From Flavobacterium sp. CYK-55 (GTDB lineage Bacteria; Bacteroidota; Bacteroidia; Flavobacteriales; Flavobacteriaceae), in NCBI RefSeq assembly GCF_018413465.1, contig NZ_JAHCDK010000003.1:248001-312000 (forward strand): 64,000 nucleotides of DNA. Reading direction: 5' to 3'. The notes under the pieces are model-generated. The model made no database searches. It was not told where the DNA came from and was given only the letters and a program-made list of their open reading frames with translations. Made by a program: the position numbers and the translations under genes. The number at the start of each line of letters is the position of its first letter. Position 1 is the stretch's first letter. Of the stretch, positions 35,630-44,827 are shown in pieces.

Positions 35630-38611
35630 ATGAATAAACCGCTTTCAAAAATCGGCCTTTGGGGCAGTATGTTTTTATTGAGTGTAGGTTGTGCTACCAA
35701 AAAAACAGTAGTAACGCCAACGCCGGTAGTGGTTGAAAAACCAGTCGTCAAAGCCTTTAACGAACTTCAAGAAGATTTTGATTCTGTAGCCGAAAAAAAA
35801 TGGGTCGACAGTGTATATCAATCTATGGGATTTGACGAGCGCATCGGACAACTGTTCATGGTTTCGGCCTATTCAAACAAAGATTCGCTGCATGTCAAAT
35901 CAATTGATAAACTCATCAAAGAGAATCAAGTGGGCGGTTTGATTTTCTTTCAAGGCGGACCAGTGCGTCAAGCCAAACTCACCAATCGTTATCAAGCAGA
36001 ATCCAAGGTTCCTCTTTTGATTGGAATTGACGCAGAGTGGGGCTTGAGCATGCGTTTAGATTCTACTTATCGCTATCCGTTCAATATGACTTTGGGCGCG
36101 ATTGAAAACAAAAAACTCATCGAAAAAGTAGGGGAACAAATGGGCCAACAGAACAAACGCGTTGGTGTCCATTTTAATTTTGCTCCGGTTTTGGATATCA
36201 ATACCAACCCGAAAAACCCAATCATTGGCTTTCGTTCTTTTGGTGAAAACAAAGAAAACGTAACCGAAAGCGCCCTCGCCTTAATGAAAGGATATCAAAG
36301 TCAAGGGCTTATTTCAACCGGAAAACACTTCCCGGGCCATGGCGATACCGAAGTTGACTCGCACAACGCTTTACCGACGATTAACTTTACACGGGCGCGA
36401 TTGGATTCACTAGAAATGTATCCGTACAAAAAACTCTTCAAAGAAGGTTTGGCCTCAGTAATGGTGGCGCACTTGAATGTTCCGAGTATGGAACCGCGTG
36501 CTGATGTTCCTTCATCGGTTTCGCACAACATTATTACAGACGTTCTTAAAAATGAATTGGGCTTTAAAGGACTTATATTTACCGATGCGCTCAATATGAA
36601 AGCGGCCAAGAATTTTCGTCAGCCCGGCGATATAGATTTAGAAGCCTTTTTGGCCGGAAATGACATTTTGCTTTGTGCCGAAAATGTTCCGGTAGCCGCG
36701 GATAAAATCTGTATGGCCATGCAAGACAGCTTGATTTCAGAAGAGCGTTTGGCTTATTCGGTCAAGAAGATTCTCAAGTATAAATACAAAACCGGACTGA
36801 ATCATTATCAAGCGGTTGACACCCAAAACTTATACAATGATTTAAACACGGTTACCAGTGATGCACTGCAATATGACTTGTACGAAAATGCGATTACTGT
36901 TGTTAAAAATCATGAAAGTGTCTTGCCGATTCGAGCGCTTGAAAAAGAAAAAATTGCCTACGTAAAATTGGGTGATGATCAAAATATTTCCTTTGTAAAT
37001 TCCTTAAAAAAATACACGGATATTACCGAAATCAACGACGATGATTTAGAATGTCTCAAAGATTCATTGCGCGGATTTACCAAAGTAATTGTCGGTTTTC
37101 ACAAATCAGACAAAGCCTGGAAAAGCCACAATATGTCTGAGAAAGATTTACTTTGGCTTAGTGAAATTGCCAAAGATAACACGGTTATTTTAGACGCTTT
37201 TACACGACCTTATGCTTTGAGTGCTATCCAGGATTTCACCAATATTGAAGCGGTTATTGTATCCTACCAAAACAATGAAATTGCACAAACCGTTTCAGCT
37301 GAACTCATATTTGGAGCTATTGCTGCACAAGGAAAACTTCCGGTAAGCATTAACGAGCAATACAAAGCCGGCGTGGGCATGAATACCGAAAAACTCAACC
37401 GAATTGGGTTTGCGATGCCTGAAAATGTTGGAATGAATTCAGCAACGCTCAACAAAATTGAAAACTTTACACGCTATGCCATCGGTAAAAAAATGGCTCC
37501 GGGCATGCAAATATTGGTTGCTAGAAAAGGGAAAGTTGTTTATCACAAATCATTCGGTGCGCAGACTTATGAAACCGATGCGCCAAAAATCAACAACAAC
37601 ACGATTTATGACATTGCATCGCTGACCAAAATCATAGGCACATTGCCGCTGGTGATGCAACAATACGATACCCAAAAAATCAACTTAGAAACGCCTTTAA
37701 AATCTTTATTGCCGATTTTTGAAGGCTCAGACAAACAAGATATTCCGCTTAAAGATTTGTTGTCGCACTATGCGCGTTTACAGGCGTGGATTCCGTTTTA
37801 CAAAGCAACATTAGATGCCAATCAAAAACCATTGGCAAAATATTACAGCAAAGTCAAAACAGCTGAATTTTCGAAGCAAGTGGCCGATAGTTTGTTCATC
37901 CGCAATGACTACCATGACAGCATCATGAAGCAAATTGTCAAAAGTCCGTTGCTGGATAAAAAAGAATATAAATACAGCGATTTTACGTTTATCATTTTGC
38001 GTGATTATCTTGAAAAAGCGTTTGGAAAAAGCATTGATCAACTTGCTAATGAAGCCTTTTTTGCGCCTTTAGGAATGACAACCACAACTTATAATCCGCT
38101 CAATAAGTATAATAAACGTGACATTCCACCTACTGAAGATGACCATTATTTCAGACATCAAATCATTCAAGGTTATGTGCATGATATGGAAGCAGCCATG
38201 GAAGGCGGTTTGGGCGGTCATGCCGGATTGTTCTCAAACGCCATTGACTTAGCCAAAATGATGCAAATGTATCTGAACAAAGGCTTTTACGGCGGACGCG
38301 ATTACTTTTCATCCAGCACTTTTGATATCTTTAATACGTGTCATTTTTGTGCCGAAGGAAATCGTCGCGGCCTTGGATTAGACAAGCCTCAATTGCCTGG
38401 AACCAGCGGACCAACTTGTGGTTGTGCTTCTATGAATAGTTTCGGGCATACAGGATTTACGGGAACCATAGCTTGGGCTGACCCGGATGCTGAACTGATT
38501 TATATCTTCTTGTCGAACAGAACTTTTCCGGATGCTACAGTAAACCAAATTTCAAAAGAAAACATTCGCGAAGACATACAGAAAGTGATTTACGAAGCTA
38601 TTCAGAAATAG
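35630..38611 (+). CDS. Lipoprotein fusing a GH3 beta-N-acetylhexosaminidase to a beta-lactamase-fold domain
   Basis: A 993-residue protein started at the ATG 35630, which gives a lipoprotein signal with lipobox LSVGC (Cys21). Residues about 65-410 are a NagZ-like GH3 catalytic domain (IGIDAEWGLSMRLDS, KHFPGHGDTEVDSHNALP, TDALNMKAAKNF). A GH3 C-terminal alpha/beta domain follows (about 430-590). Residues about 620-985 form a class C beta-lactamase/PBP4-like serine hydrolase with SxxK in IASLTKIIG, YSD in YKYSDFTFII and GHTGFTG as the KTG-like box. Both halves act on cell-wall muropeptides or sugars, suggesting wall recycling in the envelope. Such fusions occur in Bacteroidota. Confidence 0.92.
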   Translation: MNKPLSKIGLWGSMFLLSVGCATKKTVVTPTPVVVEKPVVKAFNELQEDFDSVAEKKWVDSVYQSMGFDERIGQLFMVSAYSNKDSLHVKSIDKLIKENQVGGLIFFQGGPVRQAKLTNRYQAESKVPLLIGIDAEWGLSMRLDSTYRYPFNMTLGAIENKKLIEKVGEQMGQQNKRVGVHFNFAPVLDINTNPKNPIIGFRSFGENKENVTESALALMKGYQSQGLISTGKHFPGHGDTEVDSHNALPTINFTRARLDSLEMYPYKKLFKEGLASVMVAHLNVPSMEPRADVPSSVSHNIITDVLKNELGFKGLIFTDALNMKAAKNFRQPGDIDLEAFLAGNDILLCAENVPVAADKICMAMQDSLISEERLAYSVKKILKYKYKTGLNHYQAVDTQNLYNDLNTVTSDALQYDLYENAITVVKNHESVLPIRALEKEKIAYVKLGDDQNISFVNSLKKYTDITEINDDDLECLKDSLRGFTKVIVGFHKSDKAWKSHNMSEKDLLWLSEIAKDNTVILDAFTRPYALSAIQDFTNIEAVIVSYQNNEIAQTVSAELIFGAIAAQGKLPVSINEQYKAGVGMNTEKLNRIGFAMPENVGMNSATLNKIENFTRYAIGKKMAPGMQILVARKGKVVYHKSFGAQTYETDAPKINNNTIYDIASLTKIIGTLPLVMQQYDTQKINLETPLKSLLPIFEGSDKQDIPLKDLLSHYARLQAWIPFYKATLDANQKPLAKYYSKVKTAEFSKQVADSLFIRNDYHDSIMKQIVKSPLLDKKEYKYSDFTFIILRDYLEKAFGKSIDQLANEAFFAPLGMTTTTYNPLNKYNKRDIPPTEDDHYFRHQIIQGYVHDMEAAMEGGLGGHAGLFSNAIDLAKMMQMYLNKGFYGGRDYFSSSTFDIFNTCHFCAEGNRRGLGLDKPQLPGTSGPTCGCASMNSFGHTGFTGTIAWADPDAELIYIFLSNRTFPDATVNQISKENIREDIQKVIYEAIQK

Positions 38612-38683
38612 CCTGATTATTTAACGAATCTTCAGAAAAATCTAAAGGTCTTTTTAGTACTTTCGTTTTACTAAAAACAAACT

Positions 38684-39817
38684 ATGAAAATTGCCATTGT
38701 TTGCTATCCAACCTTCGGAGGAAGCGGTGTTGTAGCCACAGAATTAGGTCTTGAACTCGCACGCCGCGGGCACGAAATTCATTTCATTACGTACCGACAG
38801 CCTGTACGCTTGGCATTACTCAACGCAAATGTACATTACCATGAAGTAAATGTACCCGAATATCCGCTATTTCATTACCAACCCTATGAATTGGCTTTGT
38901 CAAGCAAATTGGTTGACATGGTTAGACTTCATAAAATTGAACTTTTACATGTGCATTATGCCATTCCACATGCTTATGCAGGTTATATGGCTAAACAAAT
39001 GCTCAAAGAGTACAACATTGATTTACCAATGGTTACAACACTTCACGGTACTGACATCACATTGGTTGGCAATCATCCTTTTTACAAACCGGCCGTAACT
39101 TTTAGCATTAACAAATCTGACATAGTAACTTCGGTTTCACAAAGTTTAAAAGATGAAACGCTCAAACTTTTTCAAATCACCAATAATATAGAGGTAATTC
39201 CAAACTTTATTGAACTTGACAAAAAAGTCAATGAACAAAACACACCATGTTATCGTTCGGTCCTAGCACAAAAAGAAGAGCGTGTTATTACACATATCAG
39301 TAACTTCAGACGTGTAAAACGAATACAAGATGTTGTCAAAATTTTTTATAAAATTCAACAAGAAATTCCGGCCAAACTCATGATGGTTGGCGACGGCCCT
39401 GAAAAAGAAAAGGCCGAGATTTTGTGCGAAGAACTTGGTATTCAAGACAAGGTTATCTTCTTCGGAAACAGCAATGAAGTTGATCGAATTTTGAGTTATA
39501 CCGATTTGTTTTTACTTCCGTCAGAGACCGAAAGTTTTGGTTTGGCTGCCTTGGAGGCAATGGCAATGGGAGTTCCGGTGATTTCAAGTAATTCCGGTGG
39601 ATTACCTGAAGTAAATGAACATGGCGTTTCAGGCTATTTGAGTAATGTAGGCGATGTAGATAGTATGGCCAACAATGCTTTAAAAATTATTCGTCATATA
39701 AAAACTTTATCAGAATTCAAAAAACAAGCACTAGAAACAGCGCGCAAGTTTGATATTCATCAAATACTTCCTTTGTATGAAGAATTATATCAGCGTGCAA
39801 TGCGTACTTACGCTTAA
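38684..39817 (+). CDS. bshA: N-acetyl-alpha-D-glucosaminyl L-malate synthase BshA
   Basis: A retaining GT4 glycosyltransferase (377 residues) that joins UDP-GlcNAc to L-malate, the first step of bacillithiol synthesis. It has GGSGVVATELGLELARRGHE (12-31) and HVHYAIPHAYAGYMAK in the N-domain, VTTLHGTDITLVG, and the C-domain donor site EKEKAEILCEELGIQ and TESFGLAALEAMAMGVPVIS with the E-x7-E motif. BshB and BshC are not in the window. A near-consensus -7 box (TACTTTCG) lies about 22 bp upstream. Confidence 0.93.
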   Translation: MKIAIVCYPTFGGSGVVATELGLELARRGHEIHFITYRQPVRLALLNANVHYHEVNVPEYPLFHYQPYELALSSKLVDMVRLHKIELLHVHYAIPHAYAGYMAKQMLKEYNIDLPMVTTLHGTDITLVGNHPFYKPAVTFSINKSDIVTSVSQSLKDETLKLFQITNNIEVIPNFIELDKKVNEQNTPCYRSVLAQKEERVITHISNFRRVKRIQDVVKIFYKIQQEIPAKLMMVGDGPEKEKAEILCEELGIQDKVIFFGNSNEVDRILSYTDLFLLPSETESFGLAALEAMAMGVPVISSNSGGLPEVNEHGVSGYLSNVGDVDSMANNALKIIRHIKTLSEFKKQALETARKFDIHQILPLYEELYQRAMRTYA

Positions 39818-39827
39818 ATTATATTTT

Positions 39828-40259
39828 ATGAAAAGAATTCTCGGAGTTGTCCTTATTTTTACTACAATATACAGTTGTGGTCCAAGCAAAAACACTACTG
39901 CAGTAAAACCTTTGTATGAAGTTTTGTCTGTTCGTGAAGACGGTGGTGCAAGCATTCGTTTTTTTGAGATTTTATCAGAAACGCGCGAAATAAAAATGCT
40001 TCAAAATGACGAAGAACTCAAAAACAAAATATCGGCTTCTGATTTGAACGAATCAAATTTTGTGATCCTCAATATGGGCGAAAAGCAAACACTAGGTTAC
40101 AACATAACTGTTAAAAAAGTAGTTGAGATGCCTGATAAAATTATCATTACTGTTGAAGATCGTGAGCCCAAAACACAAAATGTTCCCGAACAAGATGTCT
40201 ATTATTATCCGTGCACAATTGTCAAGGTTAACTCAAAAAAAGAAATTGTCGTAGAATAA
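39828..40259 (+). CDS. PrcB-like small lipoprotein
   Basis: A 143-residue protein starting at the ATG 39828, 10 bp after bshA; a longer frame begins inside bshA but lacks a signal. The signal peptide ends with lipobox IYSC (Cys17). The mature region has the PrcB C-terminal-like pattern SNFVILNMGEKQTLGYNITVK followed by paired beta-strands (KIIITVEDREP ... YYPCTIVKV). In other bacteria PrcB binds a subtilisin-type protease; no protease is nearby, so the role here is unknown. It ends at a hairpin at 40261-40286. Confidence 0.78.
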   Translation: MKRILGVVLIFTTIYSCGPSKNTTAVKPLYEVLSVREDGGASIRFFEILSETREIKMLQNDEELKNKISASDLNESNFVILNMGEKQTLGYNITVKKVVEMPDKIIITVEDREPKTQNVPEQDVYYYPCTIVKVNSKKEIVVE

Positions 40260-40260
40260 A

Positions 40261-40286
40261 AAAATCCATCGTTATTGATGGATTTT
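40261..40286. terminator. Terminator after the PrcB-like gene
   Basis: A 10-bp stem AAAATCCATC / GATGGATTTT with a 6-nt loop, between convergent genes; likely works on both strands. Confidence 0.8.
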
Positions 40287-40304
40287 ATAAAGTCATTTTT
40301 TTGA

Positions 40305-40787
40305 TTAAAACTGATAGCGAACACTCAATCCTATATCTGAACCGTAGTGGTCTTTGTAGTAATCTCCGCCACCAAACTCAGGACGAAAATCTAGCGAAAT
40401 CATCACCGGGGCATCAAAATCATACTCAATACCAATATCACCGGCCACAAAGAAAAAACTTCCGCTATCAGAAACACCGTCATGGCTATAGCGCCATGAA
40501 CCTAAACCTCCACCGGCTCCGGCATACCAATTAAATCCGCCATCAATGTTCCAAACCCATTGATACAATCCTGCTAACTTAATCGCACTAACACGATCTC
40601 TGGTGCGCCAACCTAGGTCAGCTTCAAGACGATTAGATTTTCCTAAAGCTCTTTGGTATGAAATCTCAGAACCAAATCCGTCATTGTCACCGATTCTAAG
40701 ACCCAAAGCATTTTCAGAAATTTTCTGAGCTTGACCGCTCACAGCAAAACCAATTGCCAATAGTGATGCAAAAAAAAGTTTTTTCAT
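40305..40787 (-). CDS. Small outer-membrane beta-barrel protein
   Basis: A 160-residue protein with a signal peptide MKKLFFASLLAIGFAVSGQAQ and an alternating hydrophobic pattern of about eight strands (NRLEADLGWRTRD, FNWYAGAGGGLGSW, FFFVAGDIGIEYDF). It ends in GLSVRYQF, with the terminal Phe typical of BamA substrates. It resembles OmpA/OmpW-like small barrels; the role is unknown. It has an exact -7 box at 40817-40810. Confidence 0.85.
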   Translation of the reverse strand: MKKLFFASLLAIGFAVSGQAQKISENALGLRIGDNDGFGSEISYQRALGKSNRLEADLGWRTRDRVSAIKLAGLYQWVWNIDGGFNWYAGAGGGLGSWRYSHDGVSDSGSFFFVAGDIGIEYDFDAPVMISLDFRPEFGGGDYYKDHYGSDIGLSVRYQF

Positions 40788-40809
40788 AATCTGTTTGATT
40801 TATTTGTTG

Positions 40810-40817
40810 CAAACATA
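40810..40817 (-). promoter_or_regulatory. Promoter -7 box of the small barrel gene
   Basis: On the minus strand TATGTTTG fits TAnnTTTG, followed by CAACAAATAAA and, 22 bp later, the ATG. The same box and a similar downstream stretch precede the DUF4397 gene (9562-9555). Confidence 0.5.
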
Positions 40818-40914
40818 AGCGTATTTGCACAAAAGTTTGTCATTGTTAAAACTTAATTGTGTAGAATTTATTGTACAAACCAAATTAGAGACTCTGATAG
40901 CAATTGACTTTATT

Positions 40915-40943
40915 TTGAACTTAGCGCAAAAACCCTACATTTG
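40915..40943 (+). promoter_or_regulatory. Promoter of aroC
   Basis: TTG (40915-40917), an 18-bp spacer, then TACATTTG (40936-40943), an exact TAnnTTTG match. The ATG at 40960 follows 16 bp later, which excludes an upstream in-frame start at 40825. Confidence 0.65.
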
Positions 40944-40959
40944 TTTAAAACATATAAAA

Positions 40960-42024
40960 ATGGCTGGCAATAGCTTTGGAACAATATTCAAACTGACTTC
41001 ATTTGGAGAATCACACGGTGAGGCAATTGGCGGCATTATCGAGGGTTGTCCTGCCGGATTATTACTTGACTTTGATGCTATTCAAAATGATTTAAACCGA
41101 AGAAAACCCGGACAATCTGCGATTGTTTCTCAACGAAAAGAATCTGACATGGTTCAGTTCTTATCAGGTATTTTTGAAGGAAAAACTACCGGAACGCCTA
41201 TTGGTTTTACACTAGCCAATTCCAATCAAAAATCAGATGATTATAGTCATATTCAAGATGTATTCAGACCAAGTCATGCAGATTATGTTTATGAGCAAAA
41301 ATACGGTTTGCGCGATTATCGGGGCGGCGGAAGAAGTTCTGCTCGAGAAACTGCTTCTCGTGTAGTGGCCGGTGCCATTGCCAAACAGATTATTCCCGAA
41401 GTTAAAATCAACGCTTTTGTATCATCTGTTGGCGATATTTTTATGGACAAACCTTATCAAGCTTTAGATTTTTCAAAAACCGAAAGCAATTCGGTTCGCT
41501 GTCCGGACGAAGAAAGCGCGCAAAAAATGGAATCCCTCATTCGCGAAGTACGAGCACAAGGCGACACCATTGGAGGAACTATTACCTGTGTAATACAAAA
41601 TGTCCCTGTGGGCTGGGGCGAACCTGTTTTTGACAAACTACACGCACAATTAGGCAAAGCCATGCTTTCAATCAATGCGGTCAAAGGTTTTGAATATGGC
41701 AGCGGATTCTGTGGTGCTCGTATGAAAGGAAGTGAGCATAATGATTTACAAAACCCAGATGGATCAACAAAAAGCAATTTGTCGGGTGGTATTCAAGGTG
41801 GCATATCCAATGGTATGGATATTTATTTTAGAGTAGCCTTTAAACCTGTTGCCACTTTAATTCAAACACAACCTATGCTTAATCACAATGGAAAAATAGA
41901 ACAAGTTCAAGGCAAAGGCCGACATGATCCTTGTGTAGTTCCCAGAGCAGTTCCTATTGTTGAAGCTATGGCAGCTATTGTTTTAGCTGATTTTTATCTC
42001 CTGCAAAAAACCAATCGCATTTAA
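40960..42024 (+). CDS. aroC: Chorismate synthase
   Basis: Converts EPSP to chorismate with reduced FMN, the last step of the shikimate pathway. It has 354 residues from [20 protein letters not shown] (signature GESHG). Other signatures are [31 protein letters not shown] and [18 protein letters not shown]. All FMN/phosphate-binding stretches are intact. The promoter lies immediately upstream, and the symporter gene starts 1 bp after its stop. Confidence 0.97.
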   Translation: MAGNSFGTIFKLTSFGESHGEAIGGIIEGCPAGLLLDFDAIQNDLNRRKPGQSAIVSQRKESDMVQFLSGIFEGKTTGTPIGFTLANSNQKSDDYSHIQDVFRPSHADYVYEQKYGLRDYRGGGRSSARETASRVVAGAIAKQIIPEVKINAFVSSVGDIFMDKPYQALDFSKTESNSVRCPDEESAQKMESLIREVRAQGDTIGGTITCVIQNVPVGWGEPVFDKLHAQLGKAMLSINAVKGFEYGSGFCGARMKGSEHNDLQNPDGSTKSNLSGGIQGGISNGMDIYFRVAFKPVATLIQTQPMLNHNGKIEQVQGKGRHDPCVVPRAVPIVEAMAAIVLADFYLLQKTNRI

Positions 42025-42025
42025 T

Positions 42026-43291
42026 ATGACCATGATGAATTCACCCGAAAATCAATCAAAATCAATCTTTTCAAATCTCACAACCCAAATATTACTCGCT
42101 ATGCTGTTGGGTATTATTTTGGGAATTTTTATTCACAACAATTGGACAGAAGAAGCCGCCAAAGAATTCAGCGGTTACATCAAAATGCTAGCAACCATTT
42201 TTATTCGGTTGGTACAAATGATTATTTCGCCACTTGTTTTTACAACTTTAGTGGTTGGGATTGCCAAACTTGGAGATATCAAAGCTGTGGGTAGAATCGG
42301 AGGGAAGGCGCTCGGTTGGTTCTTTACGGCTTCATTTATTTCGTTGCTCATCGGGATGTTTTGGGTAAACATACTCCAACCGGGTGTTGGACTTAATTTA
42401 CCTTCTGTTGATTTGACTACTGCAAGCGAAGTCACAGAAAAAACGCAGAATTTTTCAGCTCAAAATTTTGTCGAACACATTATTCCTAAAAGTATTGTTG
42501 AAGCCATGGCCACCAATGAAATCCTGCAGATTGTGATTTTCTCAATCTTCTTCGGGTTAGCCGCAGCTTCTATTGGCGATTATGCAAAACCGGTTGTCTC
42601 GGCTTTAGACAAAACTTCGCACATCATTTTAAAAATGGTTAATTACGTAATGAAATTTGCTCCGATTGGCGTTTTTGGCGCTATTGCCGGTGTTTTTTCG
42701 GTACGAGATTTTGGTGAACTAGCACTGACTTATGCCAAGTTTTTTGGGTCATTCTTGGTAGGAATTACATCGCTTTGGGTTATTTTGTTGCTTGTTGGGT
42801 TTATGTTTCTTAAAAATAAAATGAGTACTTTACTTAAACACATTATAAGCCCATTGATTATTGCCTTTGGAACCACCAGTAGTGAAGCCGTTTTCCCGAA
42901 ACTCACCGAAGAATTAGAACGTTTTGGCATCAAAGACAAAATTGTATCCTTTATGCTGCCGCTGGGTTATTCTTTTAACTTGGACGGAAGCATGATGTAC
43001 ATGACTTTTGCCAGTATTTTCATAGCACAAGCCTACGGAATCAACCTTGAAACAGGCACACAACTAACCATGCTTCTAGTCTTGATGCTCACCAGTAAAG
43101 GAATTGCAGGCGTACCGAGAGCCAGTTTGGTGGTGGTTGCTGCTACCTGCGGCATGTTTAAAATTCCCGTTGAAGGCATTGCGCTTATTCTGCCCATCGA
43201 TCATTTTTGTGATATGTTTAGAAGCGCCACCAATGTGCTCGGAAATGCTTTGGCGACATCAGTAGTGGGCAAGTGGGAAAAAGAAGATTAA
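42026..43291 (+). CDS. Dicarboxylate/amino acid:cation symporter (DAACS family)
   Basis: A 421-residue membrane transporter of the GltP/DctA family with about eight transmembrane helices and two re-entrant loops. The serine-rich hairpin HP1 is seen as AFGTTSSEAVFPKL (about 289-302), and the substrate/cation region is SYSFNLDGSMMYMTFA (about 315-330). HP2 (SKGIAGVPRAS) and TM8 (IDHFCDMFRSATNVLGN) follow. It imports C4-dicarboxylates or glutamate/aspartate with Na+ or H+; the substrate is not decided. The ATG could also be 6-9 bp further in. Confidence 0.92.
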   Translation: MTMMNSPENQSKSIFSNLTTQILLAMLLGIILGIFIHNNWTEEAAKEFSGYIKMLATIFIRLVQMIISPLVFTTLVVGIAKLGDIKAVGRIGGKALGWFFTASFISLLIGMFWVNILQPGVGLNLPSVDLTTASEVTEKTQNFSAQNFVEHIIPKSIVEAMATNEILQIVIFSIFFGLAAASIGDYAKPVVSALDKTSHIILKMVNYVMKFAPIGVFGAIAGVFSVRDFGELALTYAKFFGSFLVGITSLWVILLLVGFMFLKNKMSTLLKHIISPLIIAFGTTSSEAVFPKLTEELERFGIKDKIVSFMLPLGYSFNLDGSMMYMTFASIFIAQAYGINLETGTQLTMLLVLMLTSKGIAGVPRASLVVVAATCGMFKIPVEGIALILPIDHFCDMFRSATNVLGNALATSVVGKWEKED

Positions 43292-43316
43292 TTTAGAATC
43301 AAACAGATTTAGTTTA

Positions 43317-43324
43317 TACATTTG
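43317..43324 (+). promoter_or_regulatory. Promoter -7 box of the T9SS gene at 43354
   Basis: TACATTTG matches TAnnTTTG exactly, 29 bp before the ATG. No clear TTG -33 box is present at the right distance. Confidence 0.5.
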
Positions 43325-43353
43325 CCAAAGATTAACCATTCAATAAAATAAAT

Positions 43354-44367
43354 ATGAAAAAACTATTACTTTCTGGTCTTTTCCTGGCATCAGGTTTAGC
43401 ACAAGCCCAATTGCTAGATTCTGAAGACTTTAACTCAATGACTATCGGAAACGTTGGAACTGATATTACTGGCGCTACTGAGGGACAAAATGCATGGATC
43501 ACTAGTGTTTCTGGAGGTTCTAATACGGACTTCATGATTGTTGCCAACGATGCAACACATCAAAACGTTCTGCAAATCACAGGATCAGCAACTGCCACCG
43601 GCACACGCTTTATGTGGCATGACGGCTTACCTGACCAATGGACATTCAGAGATGCAGGAAACGATATTTTACAAGTAGAGTTTGATTTATTTACAGGCCC
43701 AGTAACCACTAGTAAAAACACTCATCGTGTAATGCTTTTCAATGCAGACAGATCAAAGTTTTTAGGCGGGTTAATGTTTGCTGCAGACACCAAAATTATA
43801 TCAGGTTTATCCTATTACAATAACGCAGGAACACTCGGAAACTACTCTTTCAACCCAACATCTGGAGCCGTGACATTAGCAGCTAATACTTGGGTTCGAA
43901 TGGGTTTCAGCTTTAATTTAACAACTGGTGTAGTTATTTGTAAAGCACCTGGGTTAAACATGACAATTCCTGGAGCCGCAGCTGGTGAAGCTCCGGATGA
44001 ATTAAATATACTTGTTGCAGCTGGTACTGGAAACACAGTTTCAAGCGTTGCCTTATTTGACAACTATAATGTTACTGCTTCAGCAACCGATACACTTTTA
44101 GCCAATGATGTATTTATGCCAGTTACTAGTAATGATTTTAAAATATATCCTATCCCAGCCAACAATAACATCATGGTGAGTAATAGCGCTAACGTTGAAA
44201 TCAATCAAATTCAAGTTTCAGATATCAACGGAAGAATCATAAAAGACATCAAAGTTAAAAATACTTCAGAAGCCAATATTGATATCTCAAATTTAAATTC
44301 TGGTGTTTATCTAATTAAGGTTATTTCGACCGAGGGCGCCATGATTCGCAAGATTATTAAAAATTAA
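43354..44367 (+). CDS. Secreted T9SS type A cargo protein
   Basis: A 337-residue protein with a signal peptide (MKKLLLSGLFLASGLAQAQ) and a C-terminal T9SS type A domain from about 262 (FKIYPIPANNNIMVSN ... MIRKIIKN). The middle is a lectin-like/jelly-roll beta-sandwich with FNSMTIGNVGTDITGATEGQ and FDLFTGPVTTSKNTHRVMLF, common in flavobacterial secreted proteins. No catalytic residues stand out. It is a single gene with its own -7 box and the terminator at 44385-44410. Confidence 0.88.
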   Translation: MKKLLLSGLFLASGLAQAQLLDSEDFNSMTIGNVGTDITGATEGQNAWITSVSGGSNTDFMIVANDATHQNVLQITGSATATGTRFMWHDGLPDQWTFRDAGNDILQVEFDLFTGPVTTSKNTHRVMLFNADRSKFLGGLMFAADTKIISGLSYYNNAGTLGNYSFNPTSGAVTLAANTWVRMGFSFNLTTGVVICKAPGLNMTIPGAAAGEAPDELNILVAAGTGNTVSSVALFDNYNVTASATDTLLANDVFMPVTSNDFKIYPIPANNNIMVSNSANVEINQIQVSDINGRIIKDIKVKNTSEANIDISNLNSGVYLIKVISTEGAMIRKIIKN

Positions 44368-44384
44368 TAAAATGAAAATACATA

Positions 44385-44410
44385 AAAAACGCCCTCCATC
44401 GGGCGTTTTT
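44385..44410. terminator. Bidirectional terminator
   Basis: A 10-bp stem AAAAACGCCC / GGGCGTTTTT with a 6-nt loop and a T run, between the convergent T9SS gene and DCC gene. Confidence 0.9.
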
Positions 44411-44411
44411 T

Positions 44412-44825
44412 TTATGTCAAAAATTTTGAAGCTAATTCAGCGGTTGGAATCATGCAAACCACTTTTTTACCATACCATTTATAGCGTTTGGCCGCAACTA
44501 AATCATAAACCCAATTTCTGATAGGAGTAGGCAGTATTCTAAAAACTGTTCCTAAGTGAAAAAATCCGCCGAGACCTTTGGCAATTTGAATAGCAGCGGT
44601 TGATTTCGTGTAATATGCTTTTCCGGGAATGTACAAAACCACCGTGTCAATTTTCTTGTTAGAAATTCCGATATAATTAAGAACCTGCTGACCCATCTCA
44701 GATTGCAAAGCCACGAATCGAAACTGATCTTGCGCATCGTGCTTGATAACAAACTGCACCAGCGAATCGCACAAGTTGCAAACACCGTCAAAAAGAATTA
44801 TTTTTTTGCCTTGAGGAAATTCCAT
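44412..44825 (-). CDS. Thiol-disulfide oxidoreductase DCC family protein (DUF393)
   Basis: A 137-residue protein with the family signature ILFDGVCNLCDSLVQFV near residues 10-26, holding a CxxC pair (CNLC), then RFVALQSEMGQQVL and the C-terminal PIRNWVYDLVAAKRYKWYGK. The family is thioredoxin-like and its substrate is unknown. It follows mutS2 by 2 bp, so it is probably co-transcribed. Confidence 0.88.
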   Translation of the reverse strand: MEFPQGKKIILFDGVCNLCDSLVQFVIKHDAQDQFRFVALQSEMGQQVLNYIGISNKKIDTVVLYIPGKAYYTKSTAAIQIAKGLGGFFHLGTVFRILPTPIRNWVYDLVAAKRYKWYGKKVVCMIPTAELASKFLT

Positions 44826-44827
44826 AT

